Positions 29,571 to 38,477 are shown, counted from the stretch's first letter. The stretch: DNA of 64,000 nt from Alistipes sp. (GCA_029060215.1 JAIDUK010000036.1:1-64000); one strand, 5' to 3'. Notes: a model not told the origin generated them from the sequence alone. A program made the numbers and translations.

Positions 29571-30431
29571 TTGAAAATCAGCAGCGTATTGGTTTCGCAG
29601 CCGAAACCGGCCATCCTCGAGAAATCGCCTTTCCACGAACTCTCCCGCAAGTATGACGTCCGGATCGGTTATCAGCCGTTCATCCGCGTGGTCGGCGTGT
29701 CGTTGAAGGAGTTCCGCGCCCAGCGGGTCGAGATACTCACCCACACGGCCGTCATCTTCACGTCGCGCACCACCGTCGACAGCTTCTTCCACATCTGCGA
29801 GGAGGCGCGCATCACGGTCCCCGAGAGCATGAAATACATCTGCCAGACCGAGGCCGTGGCGCTCTATCTCCAGAAATACATCGTCTATCGCAAGCGGAAG
29901 ATTTCGTTCGCCGACGGTTCGTTCACTTCGCTCGTCGAGCTCATCATCAAGCACAAGGAGGAGAAGTTCCTCTTGGCGCTCAGCGAGCCCCACAAGCCCG
30001 AGCTGCCCGACGCTTTGTCGAAGCTCAAGTTGGCTGTCGACCCCGTCATTCTGGCCCGTACGGTCGCCGCCGATCTCGACGCCCTCAGTCTGTCCGATTA
30101 CGGGTTGCTCGCGCTCTATTCGCCTTCGGATGTCAAGACGCTCGTCGAGAAGTTCGGCACCGACGGCGTGCCGCCCGTCGCCGTCTTCGGCGAGGGTACC
30201 TTGCGCGCCGCGCTCGACGCCGGGTTGCAGGTCGTGGCCAGCGCTCCGTCGCCCGAAGCTCCGTCGATGGCCAAGGCCGTCGACCTCTATCTCTCGAAGC
30301 TCAGCCGCGGCGAGCAGGTCGAGCCCGTAGCCCTGACCGCCGACACCCGCAAAGAGGAGTTCCTGCGCACCCAGCAGCACAAGCTCGCCAAAAGCCGGAC
30401 CCGCCGTTCGGCTTCCGACAGCCGCAAATAG
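29571..30431 (+). CDS. hemD: Uroporphyrinogen-III synthase-like protein
   Basis: This 286-residue protein matches the HemD fold: two Rossmann-like halves, with FTSRTTVDSFFHICEE in the first and YSPSDVKTLVEKFG in the second. HemD cyclises hydroxymethylbilane to uroporphyrinogen III in tetrapyrrole synthesis. The likely start is TTG at 29571, which places MKISSVLVSQPKP at the N-terminus, as expected for Bacteroidota homologues; no ATG is available at that point. The C-terminal 35 residues are a basic tail. Followed after 7 bases by rnpA. Confidence 0.82.
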   Translation: MKISSVLVSQPKPAILEKSPFHELSRKYDVRIGYQPFIRVVGVSLKEFRAQRVEILTHTAVIFTSRTTVDSFFHICEEARITVPESMKYICQTEAVALYLQKYIVYRKRKISFADGSFTSLVELIIKHKEEKFLLALSEPHKPELPDALSKLKLAVDPVILARTVAADLDALSLSDYGLLALYSPSDVKTLVEKFGTDGVPPVAVFGEGTLRAALDAGLQVVASAPSPEAPSMAKAVDLYLSKLSRGEQVEPVALTADTRKEEFLRTQQHKLAKSRTRRSASDSRK

Positions 30432-30438
30432 TCCGCCC

Positions 30439-30831
30439 ATGCCCGACCGTTCGCTCCCCCGTTCCGAGCGGCTCCGTTCGCTCGGGGCCGTGCGGCGTTT
30501 GTTCGAGCGCGGACAGAGCGGGTTCGTCTTTCCGTTCCGCTACGTGTGGTTCGCCGAGCCCGATGCGGCCGACAGTACGGAGGTGCTCTTTTCCGTGCCC
30601 AAGAAGTTCCACAAACGGGCCAACAAGCGCAATCTCCTGCGGCGGCGGACCAAGGAGGCCTATCGGTTGCAAAAGGGGATTCTCGCCCGCGAAAACCGCG
30701 CGCTGAACCTCGATCTGGCGCTCATCTATTCCTCGAAAGAGGTCTTGCCCTACAAACATATCGAGCACGCCGTGCGCAAGATCCTCGGCGCCGTTTCCGA
30801 AGAGTTGGAGCGGCGCGCCGCCCAAAATTGA
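30439..30831 (+). CDS. rnpA: Ribonuclease P protein component
   Basis: A protein of 130 residues, the small basic subunit that helps the RNase P RNA trim tRNA 5' ends. The RNR signature is clear: KRANKRNLLRRRTKEAYR around residues 56-73. In many bacteria it sits by rpmH; here, as elsewhere in Bacteroidota, it sits between hemD and yidD. Confidence 0.93.
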   Translation: MPDRSLPRSERLRSLGAVRRLFERGQSGFVFPFRYVWFAEPDAADSTEVLFSVPKKFHKRANKRNLLRRRTKEAYRLQKGILARENRALNLDLALIYSSKEVLPYKHIEHAVRKILGAVSEELERRAAQN

Positions 30832-30858
30832 AAGTTGCCGGGAGCCCGGATCGTTGGC

Positions 30859-31089
30859 ATGTCTTTTTTCAAACGGATATTGGCTTTGCCGCTTGTCGGT
30901 CTGGTGCGGTTCTACCAGCTTTGCATTTCGCCGCTCACACCGCCTGCGTGCCGTTTTACACCCACTTGTTCGCAATACGCGCTCGAAGCCTTGCGCAAGT
31001 ACGGACCTCTCAAGGGCGGCTGGCTCACTCTGCGGCGGCTCGCCCGGTGCCACCCGTGGGGCGGTAGCGGGTACGACCCCGTGCCGTAG
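30859..31089 (+). CDS. yidD: Membrane protein insertion efficiency factor YidD
   Basis: A 76-residue protein with the DUF37 signature [28 protein letters not shown] and the closing GGSGYDPVP. The ATG at 30859 is chosen over a TTG eight codons upstream because it starts the family N-terminus [12 protein letters not shown]. YidD assists YidC-dependent membrane insertion, probably at the inner membrane. It closes the hemD-rnpA-yidD run and is followed by a terminator. Confidence 0.93.
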   Translation: MSFFKRILALPLVGLVRFYQLCISPLTPPACRFTPTCSQYALEALRKYGPLKGGWLTLRRLARCHPWGGSGYDPVP

Positions 31090-31117
31090 GCTTGTTCGTT
31101 CGTCTTCGTTGAATCGT

Positions 31118-31143
31118 CCCCGCAGGGTCCTGCGGGGTTTTTC
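31118..31143 (+). terminator. Terminator after yidD
   Basis: A GC-rich stem (31118-31125 with 31130-31137), tetraloop GGTC, and a T5 run. Confidence 0.85.
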
Positions 31144-31149
31144 GTGCGG

Positions 31150-32034
31150 TCATTCGCAGCAGCCGCTGCAATGTTCCGAGACCGTCTCGCATTCGAGCGT
31201 GGCATGGACGATCCCCGCTTCGGCCAGCAGTTCCTTGAGCTTCGGTTTGACGCACACCAGCATGCACGGGTCGGAGAGCACCACATGGGCCGTCAGGGCC
31301 ACTTCCGTCGTGCTGATGGCCCAGACATGGACATGGTGGACCGAATGGACCCCTTCGACGCTCTTCATCCGCCGTTCGATTTCGGCCACATCCATCCCCG
31401 CAGGCACTCCGTCGAGCGAGAGGCGCAGGCTGTCGTGCATGAGCGACCACACCGAACCGAGAATCGCGGCCGCAACGACCAACCCTACGATGGGGTCGAC
31501 GATCGTCCAGCCCGTGTGCGAGATGACGATCCCCGACACCACCACGCCCACCGACACCAGCGCATCGGCAACCATATGCAGATAGGCCCCCTTCACATTG
31601 AGGTCGCGTTTGCGGTCCTTCATGAAAAGCCACGCCGTGAAGCCGTTTACCAGCACCCCGATGCCCGCCGTCCATGCGATGACCCCGCCCGGAATGGGGG
31701 CCGGATGAATCATCCGTTCGATGCTCTCGGCTACGATGAACCCCACGGCCAGCATCAGAATCAGCGAGTTGAACAGCGAGATCAGAATCGTGCTCTTCTT
31801 GTAGCCGTAGGTGTAGCGCGGCCGGGGCCGCGCCTGCGCCAGCCTGAACGCCAGCATCGCCAGCAGCAGGCTCGCCACGTCCGACAGGTTGTGGCCCGCA
31901 TCGGACAGCAGCCCCATCGACCCGTACCACAGCCCTGCAAGGAATTCCACCGCCACGAACGCCACGTTGAGCCCGATGCCGATCAGAAAGGCACGGTTGA
32001 GCGACGATATGCGGTGCGTGTGCAGGTGTGTCAT
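31150..32034 (-). CDS. Cation diffusion facilitator (zinc/iron efflux) transporter
   Basis: A 294-residue CDF protein with about six membrane helices. Paired metal-site motifs are GHNLSDVASLL in helix II and HMVADALVSVGVV in helix V, the HxxxD form typical of Zn(II)/Fe(II) exporters. A cytoplasmic C-terminal domain ends in a Cys/His-rich tail (EHCSGCCE), a plausible extra metal ligand set. Its start overlaps the stop of the hemerythrin-LuxR regulator by ATGA, so the two are translationally coupled, which suggests metal export linked to oxygen or iron sensing. Confidence 0.9.
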   Translation of the reverse strand: MTHLHTHRISSLNRAFLIGIGLNVAFVAVEFLAGLWYGSMGLLSDAGHNLSDVASLLLAMLAFRLAQARPRPRYTYGYKKSTILISLFNSLILMLAVGFIVAESIERMIHPAPIPGGVIAWTAGIGVLVNGFTAWLFMKDRKRDLNVKGAYLHMVADALVSVGVVVSGIVISHTGWTIVDPIVGLVVAAAILGSVWSLMHDSLRLSLDGVPAGMDVAEIERRMKSVEGVHSVHHVHVWAISTTEVALTAHVVLSDPCMLVCVKPKLKELLAEAGIVHATLECETVSEHCSGCCE

Positions 32035-32960
32035 GCCGGGGTATCGCTAATGGAATCCTTGATTTCGGAGAGTTCGACCAGTTTGTTGACAATGGCGTAG
32101 ATCGTCAGACCCGCCGCCGAGTGGATCTGCAATTTCGATGCAATATTGCGCCGGTGGGTGATGACCGTGTGGGCTGAGATGTGCAGTTCTTCGGCTATCT
32201 CCTTGTTGGTCAGACCCTTCACCACACAGACTATGATTTCGCGTTCGCGGGCGCTCAGCGGTTCCGTCCGTTCTTCGTCCGGACCGTCGGCCGCCAGCCG
32301 TTCGACGGCCGGGATGAAGAGTTCGTTTTCCACCGCGTTGTGCGACGCCAGCTCCTCTTCGCAGGTGAAGATGTCGTACAGCACGCCGTTGAGTTCGTTG
32401 GTGCCGCCCGAGGGGTAGTATTTGATGATGATGTTCTTGAGTTCGTGCAGCCGCGCCTCGACCTTGTCGTGCTGGCGGCGGAAGACATCCATCGAGTAGT
32501 CGGCCTTCTTCTCCCCGGTCAGCAGCGCCTCCACATAGGGGAACACCGACTTCTCCTCGTAGGTCATGTGGCGGTCCACTTCGGCCACATATTCGTCGAA
32601 GTAGCGCATGATGGCGAACGACACGTCGCTCAGGCTGCAATCGACCGCTTCGATCAGCTTGCGCCGGATGGCCGGCAGGCGAAAGCCCAGAAAATAGCCG
32701 TGCGAATTGTGCAGATAGTCCAGCAGCGACTTCACGGCCACGCTTCCCGACAGCTCCGCGCCGCCGCTGCGGTTCACCGATATTCCCACCACGGCCAGAA
32801 ACGTATCCGTGTCCACCTTGTTTTCCGCGCATACTTCGGCGATGGTCTTGTCGCCGAATCCCAGCGCGATGCCGAAACGGCTCATCACCTGCAACACCGG
32901 ATAGCGGTCGCAGACCAGATCGCACATGCGCATCTCCGAAGAGTAGCCCGAATTGTACAT
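32031..32960 (-). CDS. Hemerythrin-domain LuxR-type transcriptional regulator
   Basis: A 309-residue protein in three parts. Residues 10-60 resemble the ScdA N-terminal domain but lack its CCGG (LGFG instead). Residues 75-225 are a hemerythrin-like four-helix bundle with candidate di-iron ligands H84/H87, H131, E135, H164, H207 and E211. Residues 235-295 are a LuxR helix-turn-helix (SAREREIIVCVVKGLTNKEIAEELHISAHTV). Hemerythrins bind O2 or NO at a di-iron centre, so this is probably a one-component redox or gas sensor. A TACCTTTG -7 element lies upstream on the minus strand (complement of 32984-32991). Confidence 0.8.
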   Translation of the reverse strand: MYNSGYSSEMRMCDLVCDRYPVLQVMSRFGIALGFGDKTIAEVCAENKVDTDTFLAVVGISVNRSGGAELSGSVAVKSLLDYLHNSHGYFLGFRLPAIRRKLIEAVDCSLSDVSFAIMRYFDEYVAEVDRHMTYEEKSVFPYVEALLTGEKKADYSMDVFRRQHDKVEARLHELKNIIIKYYPSGGTNELNGVLYDIFTCEEELASHNAVENELFIPAVERLAADGPDEERTEPLSAREREIIVCVVKGLTNKEIAEELHISAHTVITHRRNIASKLQIHSAAGLTIYAIVNKLVELSEIKDSISDTPA

Positions 32961-32983
32961 AGGGTTCTTGTTTTCTGAGGTTT

Positions 32984-32991
32984 CAAAGGTA
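32984..32991 (-). promoter_or_regulatory. -7 element of the hemerythrin-LuxR gene
   Basis: TACCTTTG on the minus strand, 23 bases before the start at 32960. No clear -33 TTTG is visible. Confidence 0.5.
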
Positions 32992-33060
32992 GTTTTTTCC
33001 GCGCGGGCGGGCAATACCTAAAAAAGGGGATGGCCGCGCCCGTCGGGTCCGGAGCCTTCT

Positions 33061-34893
33061 TTAGCGCCGGCCGATGTCGACATAGGTCGTTTGCAGCAGC
33101 GTCCGCCCGATTCGCTCCAGCCGCGGGTCCGAGCCCGGCGCCGTCCGGCCCGTCGTGGCGTCGTAGAGCGCTTCGCCCGCAGCATCGACCGCCCCGAAAC
33201 CGTCGTTGAACGTGTAGTAGGCGAATTTGGGCAGCTGCGGGTCGAAGATGTCCTTGCTGTAGTCGAAGTCGTCGTGACGGATGCCCAGTTGCCCCAGCAG
33301 CGTGGCACAGAGGTCGATCTGCGACGCATATTCCGCCACCTCGCGGGGAGCCGCCGCAAGGGCTCCGCCGGTCCAGATCATCGGAATCCGGTGGCGCAGG
33401 GGTTCGTTGTAGGCCAGCGTCGGCGGGTAGGCCACACTGTGATCGGCCACCAGCACTACCAGCAGGTCGTCCCACGCAGGCGAGGCTTTCCAGCGGTCGA
33501 TCATCCGGCCCACGCATTCGTCCGCAAAGGCCGAAGCGTTGAGCATCCGGTCTTCGAACTTCGCGTAGGGCACATCGAACGGCGGGTGGCTGCTCAGCGT
33601 CAGCAGTCCCGCCAGAAAGGGTTCTTCTTCGGCGCTCCAGCGGATCACCTGTTCGCTGAACCAGTCGCACATCACCCGGTCGTCGTAGCCCCAGTCGGCC
33701 GGCGGCGTGTCGAACGCGAAATCTTTCTGCCAGTAGAGTTGCTGCCAGCCCGTGGCATACATGTACGACGCTTGGTCCGTGAAGTTGAGATCGCCGCCAT
33801 AGACGAACCGCGTGCGATAGCCTTCGCGTCCCAGCGAGCGAGCCAGCGAGGGCAGGTCGCGGCTCTTGGCGGGCAGTTTCATGATCGATATGCGCGTCTG
33901 CGCCGGGAATCCGCTCAGGATGGCTACTTCGCCGCGGTCGGTGCGGAACGAGTTGGCAAAGAAGTTCCCGAACCACAGGCCCTCTTTCTTGAGCCGCTGC
34001 ATGCGGGGCATGACCGGCCGGCCCTCGGCTTCGGCATCCATCACCGTCAGGCCGAAACTCTCCAGAATCACTACTACTACGTTGGGCCGCCGGGTCCGCA
34101 GCAGTTCTTCGGACGGTTGCGTCTCGGGGCGGTTTCCGCGTATCTCCTCGAAATTTTGCGCCCGCTCCGCTTCGTCGTAGAAGGGGTATTCGGCCGCATA
34201 GTCGCTCCTCTCGCCCAGCGTCGACAGGAACGAGAATACCGGGTTCACCGCCGCATGGTTGAGCAGCATCTCGGAGCTGAAGTAGGCTTTCGACACATTG
34301 GCCACCGAGGCCCCCAGCCCGCCGCGGATGGCCAGAAAGTCGAGCCCCGCCAGCAGCAGCATGCCCGCGCTCCACGGCAGGGCCGCCTGCCAGCGCAGCG
34401 GCTGCCCGTCGAACAGCCGCACTGCCCGCGAATAGACCCAGCTCATCGCCGCAGCATAGAGCGCAAACAGCAGAGTCTGCCGCACGCCCAGCCAGAAATC
34501 GACGCTGGCCATCGCTTCGCGCGGGTCGGCAAGGTAGATCAGAATCGTGCCGTCGATGCGGAATCCCCAGTGTTCGTAGAGCGCAAGGTCCACCGCAAAA
34601 ATCGCCGCCGCAACGATCGACACCGCTATGAAGTAGCCCGTCAGCACCCGCCGCACGGGCCGCTGGGGCAGCCTCACCCACAGCGACAGCAGCACGAGCA
34701 GCACCGGCAGCGCCGTCACATAGCCCGCCACGGTCATGTCGAGCGACAAGCCATGCCGCACCACTTGCCACCAGTCGGCCGCCGCGAAGCCCTGCCCCGC
34801 AGCGTACCACGCCAGAAACACGGGTTTCTGCACGGCCATCAGAAGCACCGTCGCCGCAAAAACAGCAGCAAGAAATAGGAGCTTTTTACCCAT
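33061..34893 (-). CDS. LTA-synthase-type sulfatase-fold membrane phosphotransferase
   Basis: A protein of 610 residues. Five N-terminal membrane segments (about 5-25, 55-75, 83-103, 133-153, 168-188) precede a large periplasmic sulfatase-fold domain. Metal ligands are E278 (VVVILESFG) and the predicted nucleophile T318 (SFRTDRGEVAILSGFP), and the DHS motif lies late in the domain. A threonine in place of a formylglycine cysteine/serine motif marks it as a phosphoglycerol or phosphoethanolamine-type transferase rather than an arylsulfatase. The substrate in this Gram-negative envelope is unknown. Confidence 0.83.
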   Translation of the reverse strand: MGKKLLFLAAVFAATVLLMAVQKPVFLAWYAAGQGFAAADWWQVVRHGLSLDMTVAGYVTALPVLLVLLSLWVRLPQRPVRRVLTGYFIAVSIVAAAIFAVDLALYEHWGFRIDGTILIYLADPREAMASVDFWLGVRQTLLFALYAAAMSWVYSRAVRLFDGQPLRWQAALPWSAGMLLLAGLDFLAIRGGLGASVANVSKAYFSSEMLLNHAAVNPVFSFLSTLGERSDYAAEYPFYDEAERAQNFEEIRGNRPETQPSEELLRTRRPNVVVVILESFGLTVMDAEAEGRPVMPRMQRLKKEGLWFGNFFANSFRTDRGEVAILSGFPAQTRISIMKLPAKSRDLPSLARSLGREGYRTRFVYGGDLNFTDQASYMYATGWQQLYWQKDFAFDTPPADWGYDDRVMCDWFSEQVIRWSAEEEPFLAGLLTLSSHPPFDVPYAKFEDRMLNASAFADECVGRMIDRWKASPAWDDLLVVLVADHSVAYPPTLAYNEPLRHRIPMIWTGGALAAAPREVAEYASQIDLCATLLGQLGIRHDDFDYSKDIFDPQLPKFAYYTFNDGFGAVDAAGEALYDATTGRTAPGSDPRLERIGRTLLQTTYVDIGRR

Positions 34894-35033
34894 GACTGAA
34901 ACTGAAAACCTACCCCCGACTGCTGCCGCAGGCGGGAGTTGTCGGAACTGGTCCGGATCGCCGAGCCGCAGCAGCAGACAAGCCCCGCCTCAGGCCGGGG
35001 GATCCGGTCGTAAATCTTGGTCTTTTCCCGAAT

Positions 35034-35690
35034 TCAGATCTTCTCCCCGTAGGCCAGATCGCCCGCATCGCCGATGCCCGGCACGATGTAGGAGCGCGAC
35101 GTGAGTTCTTCGTCCACGGCGGCCACCCACACGGTGGTCGTCTGCCGGGGCATGTTCTTCATCACGTAGTCCACCCCCTGTTCGCTGGCGATGACCGACG
35201 CCACATGGGTGTGCGCGGGGGTTCCGCCCCGTTCGCACAGCGCATTGTAGGCCAGCACGAGCGATGAGCCCGTGGCCAGCATCGGGTCGACCAGCAGCAG
35301 GGTCTTGCCCTCCAAGTCGCCGCACGAGATGTATTCCACCTTCACGGTGAATTTCCCGTCCTTGGTGCTCTTGCGGTAGGCCGAGACGAAGGCGTTCTGC
35401 GCGTCGTCGAAATAATTGAGAAATCCCTGATGGAACGGCAGCCCCGCCCGCAGAATCGTCGCAATGACTATCCGGTCGTCGATCGTCTGCACGACCGCTT
35501 CGCCCAGCGGCGTCTCCACCGTGCGGGGCGTGTAGCTGAGTTCTTTCGAGAGTTCGTAGGCCGTGATCTCGCCGATGCGCTCCATGTTGCGGCGGAACCG
35601 CATCGAGTCGGTCTGTACGCCCTTGTCGCGGATCTGGGCGATGAACTTGTTCAGAACGGTGTTCTGTTGGCTGAGGATGTGCAACTCCAT
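35034..35690 (-). CDS. upp: Uracil phosphoribosyltransferase
   Basis: A 218-residue pyrimidine salvage enzyme converting uracil and PRPP to UMP. The PRPP-binding loop LLVDPMLATGSSLV is near 130-143, and the uracil-binding C-terminus YIVPGIGDAGDLAYG is conserved. It is 39 bases downstream of hflX on the same strand. Longer openings in other frames across this gene are antisense shadows. Confidence 0.94.
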   Translation of the reverse strand: MELHILSQQNTVLNKFIAQIRDKGVQTDSMRFRRNMERIGEITAYELSKELSYTPRTVETPLGEAVVQTIDDRIVIATILRAGLPFHQGFLNYFDDAQNAFVSAYRKSTKDGKFTVKVEYISCGDLEGKTLLLVDPMLATGSSLVLAYNALCERGGTPAHTHVASVIASEQGVDYVMKNMPRQTTTVWVAAVDEELTSRSYIVPGIGDAGDLAYGEKI

Positions 35691-35729
35691 GGGTATTTAA
35701 GTTTTTTTTAATGTGTCTGCGGCCGTGGG

Positions 35730-36941
35730 TCAATAGAGGAAGTTGTTGAACGGATAGCGTCCGGCGTGGATTTCGCGCACCATGCCGTAGAGGTCCGTGC
35801 GGAATTTCTCGAGGTTGGTCTTCGCCAGCGCCGACAGGAAGATGCAGGGCGACTGGGTCTGCGCCATCCAGCTGCGGCGCAGGTCGTCGAGCGAGAGGTT
35901 TTCGCGCGTGGCCGGGGTCAGGTCGTCCTCGTCTTTCTTCACATAGGTGTAGGCGTCGATCTTGTTGAACACCAGATAGACCGGTTTGTCGCCCGCGCCT
36001 ATCTCCTGCAAGGTTTGCTTCACCACGGCTATCTGTTCTTCGAATTGCGGGTGCGATATGTCGACCACATGTACCAGCAGGTCGGCTTCGCGCACTTCGT
36101 CGAGGGTCGATTTGAACGATTCGATCAGTTCGGTCGGCAGTTTGCGGATGAACCCCACCGTGTCCGAGAGCAGGAACGGCAGGTTGTCGAACACCACCTT
36201 GCGCACCGTCGTATCGAGCGTGGCGAACAGTTTGTTTTCGGCGAATACTTCGCTCTTGGCTATCAGGTTCATCAGCGTCGACTTGCCCACGTTCGTGTAG
36301 CCCACCAGCGCCACCCGCACCAGTTGTCCGCGGTTCGAGCGCTGCACGGCCATCTGGCGGTCGATCTTCTTCAGGTCTTCCTTCAGTTTGGCTATGCGGT
36401 TGCGGATGATGCGGCGGTCGGTTTCGATTTCGCGTTCGCCCGCGCCGCCGCGGGTCCCCGTGCCGCCGCGCTGGCGTTCGAGGTGGGTCCACAGCCCCGA
36501 CAGCCGGGGCAGCATGTATTCGTAGTTGGCCAGCTGCACCTGCGTCTTGGCGTAGGCCGTCTGGGCGCGCGACATGAAGATGTCCAGAATCAGGCGCGTG
36601 CGGTCCAGTATGCGGCAGGGCATCGCCTTTTCGATGTTGCGCGTTTGCGACGGCGTCAGTTCGTCGTCGAAAATCGCCACGTCGATTTCGTTTTCGCGGC
36701 AGTAGCCGGCTATCTCCTCCAGTTTGCCCGGCCCCACATAGATCCGCGACGAGGGTTGCGGCAGGCGTTGCGTGAAGCGGCGCTGCGTGCGGATGTCGGC
36801 CGTCTCGGCAAGGAATTCCAGTTCGTCGAGGAATTCTTCGGCTTGCCGGGGTTCCTGATTGTCGCGGATAACGGCTACCAGCACGGCACGTTCGCATTCG
36901 TGCTGCGCCGGAGCGGTGAGGGTATTTTTGTTTTCTTCCAC
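35730..36941 (-). CDS. hflX: GTPase HflX
   Basis: A 403-residue ribosome-associated GTPase implicated in splitting stalled ribosomes. The N-terminal domain (SSRIYVGPGKLEEI) is followed by a coiled linker with the Gly-rich RQRGGTGTRGGAGE, then the G domain with G1 GYTNVGKST, G3 SDTVGFIRKLP and G4 NKID. The best start is GTG at 36941 (VEENKNTL); further upstream the frame stays open only through repetitive GC-rich intergenic sequence. The repeat-filled region at 36942-37432 lies upstream. Confidence 0.92.
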   Translation of the reverse strand: MEENKNTLTAPAQHECERAVLVAVIRDNQEPRQAEEFLDELEFLAETADIRTQRRFTQRLPQPSSRIYVGPGKLEEIAGYCRENEIDVAIFDDELTPSQTRNIEKAMPCRILDRTRLILDIFMSRAQTAYAKTQVQLANYEYMLPRLSGLWTHLERQRGGTGTRGGAGEREIETDRRIIRNRIAKLKEDLKKIDRQMAVQRSNRGQLVRVALVGYTNVGKSTLMNLIAKSEVFAENKLFATLDTTVRKVVFDNLPFLLSDTVGFIRKLPTELIESFKSTLDEVREADLLVHVVDISHPQFEEQIAVVKQTLQEIGAGDKPVYLVFNKIDAYTYVKKDEDDLTPATRENLSLDDLRRSWMAQTQSPCIFLSALAKTNLEKFRTDLYGMVREIHAGRYPFNNFLY

Positions 36942-37016
36942 AATCTCTTTTCGTCGAATGGTTTTCTGTTCCCGCCGTGCCGAGCTCGTGCCGGACCTTT
37001 GCCGGGCCTTTGTCGA

Positions 37017-37107
37017 GCCTTTGCCGAGCCGGGTCGGACCTTTGGCAAGCCTTTGCCGGGCCGGGTCGAACCCATGTCGAGCCTTTGCCGGGCTCGGGTC
37101 TAACCGG
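37017..37107. repeat. 32-bp tandem repeat, almost three units
   Basis: Units start at 37017, 37049 and 37081, each opening GCCTTTGCCG(A/G)GC, with an exact 32-base period and a partial third copy. It lies upstream of hflX. Confidence 0.75.
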
Positions 37108-37201
37108 CGCCGACTTCGGCGTGGAGCCGATACGGGACACGGAGCCGCTGTGCCAATCCGAGCCCAAGTCTCATCCCGACAGAATCCGGCTCCGAGACCC
37201 T

Positions 37202-37369
37202 GCCGAACCACAACAGGCCCTGCTATTGCCCAACCTGCGGCAGAGCCCAAGCCCTATCCCGTCAGTCCTCCGGCATTTTGCCCGTGCCGAGCCGCAACAG
37301 GCCTTGCTATTGCCCAACCCGCGGCAGAGCCCCAACTCTATCCCGTCGGTCTCCCGGCACTTTGCCCGC
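37202..37369. repeat. 84-bp tandem repeat, two units
   Basis: Units 37202-37285 and 37286-37369 differ at 11 positions. The period is 28 codons, and 7 of the 11 differences fall on one codon phase. The repeat is open in frames on both strands (for example a Cys-rich minus-strand reading at 37171-37380), but no gene is convincing here. Confidence 0.75.
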
Positions 37370-37432
37370 ACCGGACCCATGCGGCTCCCGGGGCAAACAC
37401 CGTGCTACGGCGCGTTTCTCGAAGCCCCATCA

Positions 37433-37474
37433 TAAACAAGGGTATCCGCCCGGAAGCAAGATACCCTCGTTTTG
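37433..37474 (-). terminator. Terminator downstream of tonB
   Basis: An 8-bp stem AGGGTATC/GATACCCT (37439-37446 with 37460-37467), extended by AAAC/GTTT outside a one-base mismatch. The A-rich plus-strand flank at 37433-37436 gives minus-strand T residues. Confidence 0.6.
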
Positions 37475-37488
37475 TCGGATGCTGCGCC

Positions 37489-38172
37489 TTAGTTCTGCAT
37501 GCGGAAGTCCACCGGCAGGGTGTACTTCACGCGCACCACTTGGTTGCGCTGTTTGCCGGGGGCCCACTTGGGCGATTTGTTCAGCACGCGGATGGCTTCC
37601 TCGGAGAGCGAGCGGTCGGGGGTCATCAGCACCTGTATGTTGGTCAGACGGCCGTCCTTTTCGATGACGAACGACAGCACCACACGGCCCGATATTCCAT
37701 TCTCCAGCGCGATCTGCGGGAATCGGACGTTGTCTTGCACCCACTTGCGGAAGGTGTTGAGGTCGCCGCCTTGGAACGAGGGCATGGTCTCGGCCGTGAG
37801 GAACGGCTGGTCGTCTTCGATGATCTCTTCCTTGACCTCCACCTGCTGGAGCACTTCGGTGTCTTCGTCGAAGTCGGCGAAGTCTACGTCCGTCGTGATC
37901 TTGGTTTCGTTGGTCACCACTTGCAGCAGGTCGGCGATCACCTTCACCTCGACTTTCTTGGGAGGTTCGGGCGGCTTCTGGTCCTGACGCGTGATTTCGA
38001 CGATCTGTTCGTCGACCGGACCGTAGTTCAGATCGACCTTGTCGATACGGTGCTCTCTCGGCGTATAGGCGAACGCCGCGATGACCAGCGCCAGCGCGAC
38101 GATCAGACCGATTTCGAGCAGAAGACCCCGTTTGTTCTGGAGGTCTGCCTTGGGCGATTTCTTGATTTCCAT
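37489..38172 (-). CDS. tonB: TonB-family energy transducer
   Basis: A 227-residue protein with a short cytoplasmic N-terminus and one membrane anchor (about 19-36). A periplasmic linker (PPEPPKKVEVKV and an acidic stretch) precedes the C-terminal TonB domain (about 135-227: GRVVLSFVIEKDGRLTNIQVL and APGKQRNQVVRVKYTLPVDF). It would couple the proton motive force to outer-membrane TonB-dependent transporters. No exbB or exbD lies nearby. Confidence 0.88.
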   Translation of the reverse strand: MEIKKSPKADLQNKRGLLLEIGLIVALALVIAAFAYTPREHRIDKVDLNYGPVDEQIVEITRQDQKPPEPPKKVEVKVIADLLQVVTNETKITTDVDFADFDEDTEVLQQVEVKEEIIEDDQPFLTAETMPSFQGGDLNTFRKWVQDNVRFPQIALENGISGRVVLSFVIEKDGRLTNIQVLMTPDRSLSEEAIRVLNKSPKWAPGKQRNQVVRVKYTLPVDFRMQN

Positions 38173-38477
38173 CCTATGAATTCATTTTGATCGTTTCGGG
38201 TCGGGAGCGCACGCTTCCGTGCACTTACACCACAAATATATGGATAAAATTTCAAAATCGAGCGGCCTGCGACAAAAAATCTTCAATTTTTGCCTATTTT
38301 TGCCTGCGGGAATCGTTCCGGTTCGTGCGGTTTTTCCCGCTCCGACCCGGATTCGGGGCCGGTTCGGCCCGGCGGTCCGAGCATCGGAAACGGTCGTCCG
38401 CAGAGGGTTTTCTCCGCTCCGGATTCGGGCAGGGTCCGGATCTCCCTCTGTCACCGGTTTATTCTCTGCCCCTCTAT
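38173..38477. other. Divergent intergenic region tonB / rlmN
   Basis: About 305 bases. A minus-strand TATATTTG (complement of 38233-38240) may be the tonB -7 element. A plus-strand TATTTTTG (38295-38302) may serve rlmN. The rest is GC-rich with no recognisable RNA or gene. Confidence 0.4.

Noticed and set aside
33061..34893. Arylsulfatase partner of the maturase at 8779-10035
   Set aside because: The nucleophile region has threonine (RTDRGE) rather than a CxPSR-type formylglycine motif, and the protein has multiple N-terminal membrane helices, as LTA-synthase-type enzymes do.
34975..35002. Terminator after upp
   Set aside because: The GC hairpin CCCCGCC/GGCCGGGG has a bulge and no T run on the minus strand, too weak to support.
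36859..37435. Protein-coding genes in the hflX-tonB interval (plus-strand frames of 152 codons or more)
   Set aside because: The frames consist mostly of tandem repeats, are open on both strands and lack recognisable domains, so they are listed as repeats only.
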